Positions 58,234 to 64,000 of a stretch of DNA of 64,000 nucleotides are shown piece after piece (within the stretch, counting starts at the first letter, position 1; each line of letters starts with the position of its first letter). Below the pieces are notes generated by a model that worked only from the letters and a program-made list of their open reading frames with translations, was not told the DNA's origin and did not search any database. This DNA is from Phormidium tenue FACHB-1052. Its GTDB lineage: Bacteria > Cyanobacteriota > Cyanobacteriia > Phormidesmidales > Phormidesmidaceae. The stretch is taken from assembly GCF_014696675.1 (NCBI RefSeq), contig NZ_JACJQN010000022.1, forward strand, positions 1 to 64,000. The letters run 5' to 3'. The translations under genes and the position numbers were made by a program.

Positions 58234-59532
58234 TCACCGGACAGAATTAGATCCTTGCCGCCCCAGCTGGGCCAGGCGAGGCACTCGCCCAAGGCGACCG
58301 GTCATCAGCCGTAGGGCCAGCCGTTTGACGGGGGGAACGTGGCTGAGCACCCAGAGCCCACTGCGCCGCAGCACTACTACAGGCAGCAACCGGTTTGAGA
58401 AAATGCGGGTCAGTCCATCGGTAAAACTGAGAATGACCCAGTTTTCTAAGCGTCGCCAGCGTTCATAGCGGCGCAGCACAGAAAGACTGCCCAGGTCTTG
58501 GCCCTGCTGATGGGCAGCCGACAACACGTCTGCCAAAGCCGCTGCGTCACGAATACCCATATTTAGCCCCTGCCCGCCGACGGGGTGGCAGCTATGGGCC
58601 GCGTCTCCCACCAGGGCCAGGCGAGGCAAAACGTAGCGATCGCACTGCATTAGCTGCACCGGAAACATCGCGGGCGCAGTCAATCGCCTGAGCTGCCCCA
58701 TCTGGTGGCCATAGCGCTTTTGTAGCTCAGCGATAAACTCGGCTTCGGGCAGGTGCAAAATGGCCTCGGCCTCGGCGTGGGGGACTGTCCACACTACCTG
58801 GCAGCGCTGGCCGGGCAGGGGCAGAATGGCGAAGGGGCCGCTGGGCCAAAAGCGCTCGTAGGCGGTGTTTTGGTGGGAGTGCTCGGGGGCTAGTACTGCC
58901 GTGACACAGGACTGACGGTAGCGCCAGCCAAAGCTGCCAATGCCCGATCGCCGCCGCAGCAGCGAGCCCTTGCCATCAGCGGCAACGAAAAGGGGCGATC
59001 GCACCGTGACATCGCCCTCGGGCATACTCACCGCCGCTACTGTGCATTCCCCCTGGTCGTGGATTTCCCCCAGGGTGGCTGAGCAGAGGTAGTGAACGTT
59101 GGAGAAGGTGGCGATCGCCCCCTGGAGTGCCGCCATCAACACCCCATGTTCAGCTCCGTAGTAGACCGCATTGGTGCCCAAATCGCTGGGCAAAAACCGC
59201 ACAACCTTGCCGTAGTCGCCATCGGAGAGCTGCACCTGGTCAAAATGACAGATGTGCGGCCCAACCTGCGGCCATAGCCCTAGCCCCTTAAAAATATCCG
59301 CCGAGGTGAGCGAGAAAGCATAGGCCCGCTGCCGCGAAGCCGCCGCCGCCGCTGTCTGAGCCTCAATCACAGCAATCTGCATGCCGCTGGGGGCAAGGGC
59401 TGCCGCCAAGGTTAGCCCAACTATACCGCCGCCAACAATGGCCACATCTACCGTTAAATCCGCTGGTTGAAGAGCTAGCTGAGGGTAATCGGATGGGGAA
59501 GGCGAGCTAAATTGCGGAGTGGTAGCGGTCAT
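58234..59532 (-). CDS. UbiH/UbiF-type FAD-dependent hydroxylase
   Basis: A 432-residue flavoprotein monooxygenase. The FAD-binding Rossmann motif is VAIVGGGIVGLTLAAALAPS (about 28-47), the DG-type motif is PLFVAADGKGSLLRRRSGIG, and the second FAD motif is RLALVGDAAHSCHPVGGQGL followed by NMGIRDAAALADVL. It may hydroxylate an aromatic ring in quinone synthesis; in cyanobacteria this would be plastoquinone or another prenylquinone, but this is not proven. It is convergent with the GNAT gene and upstream on the same strand lies sqdX, with a 72-base gap. Confidence 0.9.
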   Translation of the reverse strand: MTATTPQFSSPSPSDYPQLALQPADLTVDVAIVGGGIVGLTLAAALAPSGMQIAVIEAQTAAAAASRQRAYAFSLTSADIFKGLGLWPQVGPHICHFDQVQLSDGDYGKVVRFLPSDLGTNAVYYGAEHGVLMAALQGAIATFSNVHYLCSATLGEIHDQGECTVAAVSMPEGDVTVRSPLFVAADGKGSLLRRRSGIGSFGWRYRQSCVTAVLAPEHSHQNTAYERFWPSGPFAILPLPGQRCQVVWTVPHAEAEAILHLPEAEFIAELQKRYGHQMGQLRRLTAPAMFPVQLMQCDRYVLPRLALVGDAAHSCHPVGGQGLNMGIRDAAALADVLSAAHQQGQDLGSLSVLRRYERWRRLENWVILSFTDGLTRIFSNRLLPVVVLRRSGLWVLSHVPPVKRLALRLMTGRLGRVPRLAQLGRQGSNSVR

Positions 59533-59604
59533 AGGTGCAGAGGTTCGCCGTTGTTATAGCTTTATTCTGACCCGATTATCTGGAAGAAATCAAGGTAAAA
59601 CGCC

Positions 59605-60738
59605 TTAAGCGGCCATGGGCAGCGATCGCTGCGCCAGCACCTGCCGATAAAACTGTTGCAGCTGTCGAGTAGCGGCTGCCCAGCCCCACTGCTCGGCCTC
59701 GGCCACGGCATTGCGACGCATCAGCTCGTGTTCGGCTTTGGATTCGATCAGTCGGCGGGTGGCGGCGATTGCCCCTTCCTCATCGGTGGGGTCAAACAAA
59801 AAGCCGTTGACGCCGTCGGTGACAATGTCGGGAATGCCGCCGGAGTTGGCCGCCACCACTGGGCAGCCCGCCGCCATCGCTTCGAGCAGCACCAGGCCCA
59901 GGGTTTCGGTGCGGGAGGGAAACACAAAGGCATCGGCAGAGGCATAGGCCGACGCTAGGTCTTCGCCGCCCAGGTAGCCGACAAAGTTAGTGGGGGTATC
60001 GGCGAAGTGGGCCTCTAGCTCGGCGCGGTAGGGGCCGTCGCCCACCAGGGCCAATCGGGCACCGGGGATGGCCTGGAGCACGGGCTTGATGCGATCGATT
60101 TCTTTTTCGGCGGAAAGGCGACCGATATATAGGAGTAAGGGCGCTTCGGGGTGGCCGCCCGAGAGGCGATCGCGCATCGCGGCACTGGCCAGCTCAGGGC
60201 GAAACAGCTCGGTATCGACCCCACGCTGCCACACCTCAATATTGTCCACACCATGCTCTGACAACTCAGACTTCATGGCGGTGGAGGTAACCAGGTTGAT
60301 CTGGGCCTGGTTGTGCATGGCTTTGATTAGCTCCCACATCAGCCCTTCGAGCATGCCTAGGCCATAGTGCTCTAGGTATTTGGGGAGGTGAGTGTGGTAC
60401 GACGCCACCAGCGGCAGATCTAAGGTTTTGCTGTAGTAAATGCCCGCCAGTCCGAGGACTGCCGGGTTTACAACATGGACTAGGTCAGGCTGAAAGTTCT
60501 CCAGCGCTTCGCCAATGGACGGTCGCGGCAAAGCCAGCTTTAGCTCTGGGTAGAGCGGCAGCGGAAAGCCAGATACGCCGTGAATTTTTGCCCCTCGATA
60601 CTCGGTTAAGCCTCCCTCTGGGGAGAACACTAAAACCTGGTTGCCCTGGCGCTGCAAGTGATCAACGGTGTGCTTAAGACGGGTCACAATGCCGTCTACT
60701 TTCGGCAAAAAGGTCTCGGTGAAGAGAGCAATCCGCAT
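59605..60738 (-). CDS. sqdX: Sulfoquinovosyltransferase (sulfolipid synthase) SqdX
   Basis: The enzyme transfers sulfoquinovose from UDP-sulfoquinovose to diacylglycerol, giving the thylakoid lipid SQDG. A GT-B, family 4 fold in 377 residues: ALFTETFLPKVDGIVTRLKH at the N-terminus, HVVNPAVLGLAGIYYSK, SYHTHLPKYLEHYGLGMLEG, NIEVWQRGVDTELFRPE, LLYIGRLSAEKEIDRIKPVL and FPSRTETLGLVLLEAMAAGC with the E-x7-E motif. YHTHLPKYLEHYGL and WQRGVDTELFRP are close to the SqdX and plant SQD2 sequences. It follows sqdB on the same strand. Confidence 0.95.
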   Translation of the reverse strand: MRIALFTETFLPKVDGIVTRLKHTVDHLQRQGNQVLVFSPEGGLTEYRGAKIHGVSGFPLPLYPELKLALPRPSIGEALENFQPDLVHVVNPAVLGLAGIYYSKTLDLPLVASYHTHLPKYLEHYGLGMLEGLMWELIKAMHNQAQINLVTSTAMKSELSEHGVDNIEVWQRGVDTELFRPELASAAMRDRLSGGHPEAPLLLYIGRLSAEKEIDRIKPVLQAIPGARLALVGDGPYRAELEAHFADTPTNFVGYLGGEDLASAYASADAFVFPSRTETLGLVLLEAMAAGCPVVAANSGGIPDIVTDGVNGFLFDPTDEEGAIAATRRLIESKAEHELMRRNAVAEAEQWGWAAATRQLQQFYRQVLAQRSLPMAA

Positions 60739-60787
60739 AAAAATTGAGGGGGCTAAAGAAGATGATTGAAACTAGAAAAACAAACCT

Positions 60788-60828
60788 GTAAATGGGCCAA
60801 AATTACGCTGTAATTTTGGCCCATTTAC
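60788..60828 (-). terminator. Perfect 19-base hairpin between sqdB and sqdX
   Basis: GTAAATGGGCCAAAATTAC (60788-60806) pairs perfectly with its complement (60810-60828) around GCT or AGC. On the minus strand it follows the sqdB stop by 11 bases and is followed after a few bases by GGTTTGTTTTTC. It may be an intrinsic terminator of sqdB, an attenuator before sqdX, or a stabilising 3' stem for the sqdB message. Confidence 0.7.
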
Positions 60829-60839
60829 TCACGTAATCA

Positions 60840-62003
<1,164 letters not shown>

Positions 62004-62209
62004 TCAATCTCTTTGCCGATACCAAGACAATCTACCAGGTTTGGAGGCCCTGTAAACCATCGAACGAAAGATTGGGGAACCGGAAAGATTTTTTTACAGA
62101 AGACAAGTTGAGCATCAGCTTGAGGCCATTCCTGAGGTTTTAGAGCTTCTTCAATCGGTGGGCTTGACTGAGCTACAACTGCCCCACAATTTGCAGATAT
62201 TCAGCTAAG

Positions 62210-62236
62210 CTAACTGTTAGTTAAACTAACTATTAG
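62210..62236. promoter_or_regulatory. Operator-like dyads before the MarR gene
   Basis: GTTAGTT-A-AACTAAC (62216-62230) is a perfect 15-base palindrome, overlapped on both sides by CTAAC-TG-TTAG-like (62210-62220) and CTAAC-TA-TTAG (62226-62236). Three overlapping half-site pairs lie directly before the start of the MarR gene (13 bases to its TTG). Autorepression is the expected role. Confidence 0.65.
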
Positions 62237-62248
62237 TCGAGAGCCTAT

Positions 62249-62716
62249 TTGCCTGTGGTTACCCAAGCCCTAACCCCAACCCAGTGCGCGGCAAACATAA
62301 TGACGACGGTGCCGGCGGTGACGCGGTTTTTGCGTGCGGGCATTCGTCGCCACGGCAAGCCCCATCTATCGCTGTCGCAGCTGCGAGTGCTGTATTTTTT
62401 GCGGCGGCGATCGCAGTCCTCCCTGTCAGAGGTGGCTGACTATTTAGATGTCACCCGGCCCACCATGTCAGTCATGGTCGAGCGCCTGGTGCAGCGGGGG
62501 CTAGTCAACCGCATTAGTGATCCCGTTGAGCGACGGCGCATCATTCTCACCCTGACCCCCGCAGGCGCGGCGGAGATGGAGCGGGTTTACGACGCCACCC
62601 TGCAAACCGTGGCCGATCGCCTAGAGGGGCTGTCTGAGGAGCAACTTCAGCAAGTGAGGGCGGGGCTGGTGATTTTGAGCGCTCTGTTTGATGAGCCGAT
62701 GGGGGTGGGGGGGTGA
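62249..62716 (+). CDS. MarR-family transcriptional regulator
   Basis: A 155-residue winged-helix dimer. The frame begins at a TTG (MPVVTQALTP) with a GAGAG five bases before; a GTG two codons on is equally possible. The next ATG (residue 18) would cut into the first dimer helix, so a non-ATG start is favoured. DNA-binding part: LSLSQLRVLYFLRRRSQSSL, SEVADYLDVTRPTMSVMVER and LVQRGLVNRISDPVERRRII, with the wing at DPVERRR. C-terminal dimer helix: GLSEEQLQQVRAGLVILSAL. It lies directly upstream of an ABC exporter, its likely target with its own promoter. Ligand unknown. Confidence 0.9.
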   Translation: MPVVTQALTPTQCAANIMTTVPAVTRFLRAGIRRHGKPHLSLSQLRVLYFLRRRSQSSLSEVADYLDVTRPTMSVMVERLVQRGLVNRISDPVERRRIILTLTPAGAAEMERVYDATLQTVADRLEGLSEEQLQQVRAGLVILSALFDEPMGVGG

Positions 62717-62727
62717 CGGGAAGAATG

Positions 62728-62790
62728 CAAAATTCAAAGTTTCTCCTGCGGAGACGCTGCGCGAACAAAATTTTGCCTTTTACATTTTGA
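62728..62790. repeat. Intergenic copy of the cobN dispersed repeat
   Basis: TTTCTCC-TGCG-GAGACGCT (part of 62740-62765) continues GCGCGAA, flanked by AAAATTCAAAG and CAAAATTTTG. It is the reverse-oriented twin of the element inside cobN at 40971-40996. A pyrimidine-rich short-repeat tract (CACTCTCCACTCTCTCACTCC) follows up to the exporter gene. Confidence 0.85.
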
Positions 62791-62857
62791 ACTTTTCACT
62801 TTCCACGCCCCTACTCCCTCACTCTCCACTCTCTCACTCCCCACCCCTCTCAGACCT

Positions 62858-63661
62858 ATGCCGATGATTGAAATTCAAGAACTAACGAAGCGCTTTGGCA
62901 CCAAAACAGCCGTCGATGGTTTCTCCCTCACCGTAGAACCGGGGGAAATCTTTGGTCTGCTGGGGCCAAATGGGGCGGGCAAAAGCACAGTGATTAAAAT
63001 GCTCACCACCCTGCTGCCTGCCAGTAGCGGGCGGGCCGCGATCGCTGGATACGACCTTGGCCGCCAGCCCGCCGGGGTGCAGCGCAGCATTGGCTACGTG
63101 CCCCAGGCCCTCTCGGTAGACGGCAACCTGACCGGCTATGAAAACCTGCTGATTTTGGCCAAGCTCTATAGCGTGCCCCGGCGACAGCGGCTCGATCGCA
63201 TCCACGCTGCTCTGCACTACGTCGGACTCGACCCGGTGGCGAATCGCCTGGTCAACACCTACTCCGGCGGCATGATTCGGCGGCTAGAGATCGCCCAGGC
63301 CACCCTGCACCGGCCCCCGGTTTTATTTCTCGACGAGCCCACGGTAGGGCTTGACCCAGTAGCCCGCAAGACCATGTGGGATCTGATTTTGCAGCTGCGG
63401 CGCGACTACCAGACCACCGTGTTTCTCACCACCCACTTTATGGAAGAGGCGGATGTGCTGTGCGATCGCATCGCCATGCTCTATCAGGGGCAACAGGTGG
63501 CGATCGGCACCCCCGCTGCCCTCAAGGCCACCGTGCCCCACCCCGAAGCGACCATGGATGATGTCTTCATCCACTACACCCAAAATCCACTCACTACAGA
63601 TAACGAAGGAAGCTATCGTGACACGTCAACCACACGCCGCACCGCTAAGCGGTTGGGCTAG
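62858..63661 (+). CDS. ABC exporter ATP-binding protein, DrrA/ABC-2 type
   Basis: A 267-residue ATPase of a drug or lipid exporter. Walker A GPNGAGKST, then MLTTLLPASSGRAAIAGYDL, GYVPQALSVDGNLTGYENLL (Q-loop region), signature YSGGMIRRLEIAQA (with SGGM as in the DrrA group), Walker B LFLDEPTVGLDPVARKTMWD, and LTTHFMEEADVLCDRIAMLY. The C-terminal tail has MDDVFIHYT. The next gene, a permease, starts inside its last codons. MarR control is likely from place. Substrate cannot be inferred. Confidence 0.93.
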   Translation: MPMIEIQELTKRFGTKTAVDGFSLTVEPGEIFGLLGPNGAGKSTVIKMLTTLLPASSGRAAIAGYDLGRQPAGVQRSIGYVPQALSVDGNLTGYENLLILAKLYSVPRRQRLDRIHAALHYVGLDPVANRLVNTYSGGMIRRLEIAQATLHRPPVLFLDEPTVGLDPVARKTMWDLILQLRRDYQTTVFLTTHFMEEADVLCDRIAMLYQGQQVAIGTPAALKATVPHPEATMDDVFIHYTQNPLTTDNEGSYRDTSTTRRTAKRLG

Positions 63662-64000
63662 CCCCAGCCGAGTTACCGCCCCCGTGGGGGACTTTATTGC
63701 CAAGGCCTTAGTCGCCGCCGAGCTAGAAATTCGCAAGCTGCGCCACGACCCTATTCAGCTATTTACCCGCGCCGTGCAGCCAGTGCTGTGGCTGACCATC
63801 TTTGGCCAGGTGTTTACCCAGGTGCGGGGCATCCCCACCGGCAACCTCAGCTACATCGACTTTATGACGCCGGGCATTTTGGCCCAAAGCGTTCTATTTA
63901 TGTCAATTTTTACCGGGCTGCTGGTGATTTGGGAAAAAGACCTCGGCATTTTGCACAAGCTGATGGTCAGCCCAGCGCCCAAGGCGGCGCTGGTGCTGGG
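63618..64000 (+). CDS. ABC-2 type exporter permease, N-terminal part
   Basis: The frame starts at a GTG inside the ATPase gene, with AAGGA seven bases before, and runs off the window end. It reads PVGDFIAKALVAAELEIRKL, DPIQLFTRAVQPVLWLTIFG, QVFTQVRGIPTGNLSYIDFM, TPGILAQSVLFMSIFTGLLV and IWEKDLGILHKLMVSPAPKA. The DFMTPGILAQS, EKDLGILHKLMVSP segments are ABC-2 permease hallmarks, including the coupling helix. About 127 residues with two spans are visible; normal length is about 250-280. It forms the exporter with the ATPase just before it. Confidence 0.9.
   Translation, partial: MTRQPHAAPLSGWASPSRVTAPVGDFIAKALVAAELEIRKLRHDPIQLFTRAVQPVLWLTIFGQVFTQVRGIPTGNLSYIDFMTPGILAQSVLFMSIFTGLLVIWEKDLGILHKLMVSPAPKAALVL

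Overview
The window is cyanobacterial chromosome. Evidence: the octamer GCGATCGC (HIP1) is scattered throughout, the DNA is GC-rich, and cyanobacterial marker genes are present: sqdB/sqdX for sulfolipid, a Psb32-like TPM protein, cobN, a CysR/SbpA/CysTW/CysA sulfate system, and hybrid kinases with phytochrome-type GAF domains. Short tandem repeats (GGATGGGT, TTTTGAA) and small palindromic dispersed repeats lie between genes and even inside one. A filamentous Leptolyngbya/Nodosilinea/Phormidium-like organism is my inference; no rRNA or other strict marker is present.

Layout. 0.2-3.0 kb: Nudix hydrolase and topoisomerase I, then the ruin of a flavin amine oxidase. 3.3-13.7 kb (all minus strand): an organosulfur (alkanesulfonate-type) cluster with three lipoprotein binding proteins, two permease/ATPase pairs, SsuD monooxygenase, SsuE FMN reductase and an SfnB/DszC-type flavin monooxygenase. 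14-15.7 kb: class II glutamine amidotransferase and a DsbA-like protein. 16-20.3 kb (plus): cation/proton antiporter, TauE-type anion exporter, HAD phosphatase, a membrane protein and a PAP2 phosphatase. 20.3-23.2 kb: small protein, CadD-type transporter, GFA-family enzyme, an exported hydrophilin. 23.4-25.3 kb: ilvD. 25.3-35.9 kb (minus): a signalling block of a PAS/GAF/GGDEF cyclase, a REC-EAL phosphodiesterase and two related hybrid kinases. 36-44 kb: wecB, cobN interrupted in frame by intergenic-type repeats, and a GAF hybrid kinase. 44-51 kb: Psb32-like protein, two OmpR-type two-component systems, a secreted LGVS-repeat protein, a lone receiver protein. 51-58 kb: lgt, cysA, and divergent sbpA-cysT-cysW-NIL protein-cysR. 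58-62 kb: GNAT protein, UbiH-type hydroxylase, sqdX, sqdB. 62-64 kb: MarR regulator with an operator-like dyad and an ABC exporter cut by the window end.

How it fits together. Sulfur is the main theme: sulfonate import and desulfonation at one end, sulfate import with its Crp-type regulator and sulfolipid synthesis at the other, and a TauE-type exporter between. The control regions of the sulfonate cluster and of sbpA share an AAATGA-N8/9-TCATT dyad, which suggests (not proven) a common regulator, possibly the CysR encoded here. The second theme is signalling: at least four histidine kinases, three of them hybrid or multi-sensor, beside a complementary pair of cyclic-di-GMP synthesis and breakdown proteins.
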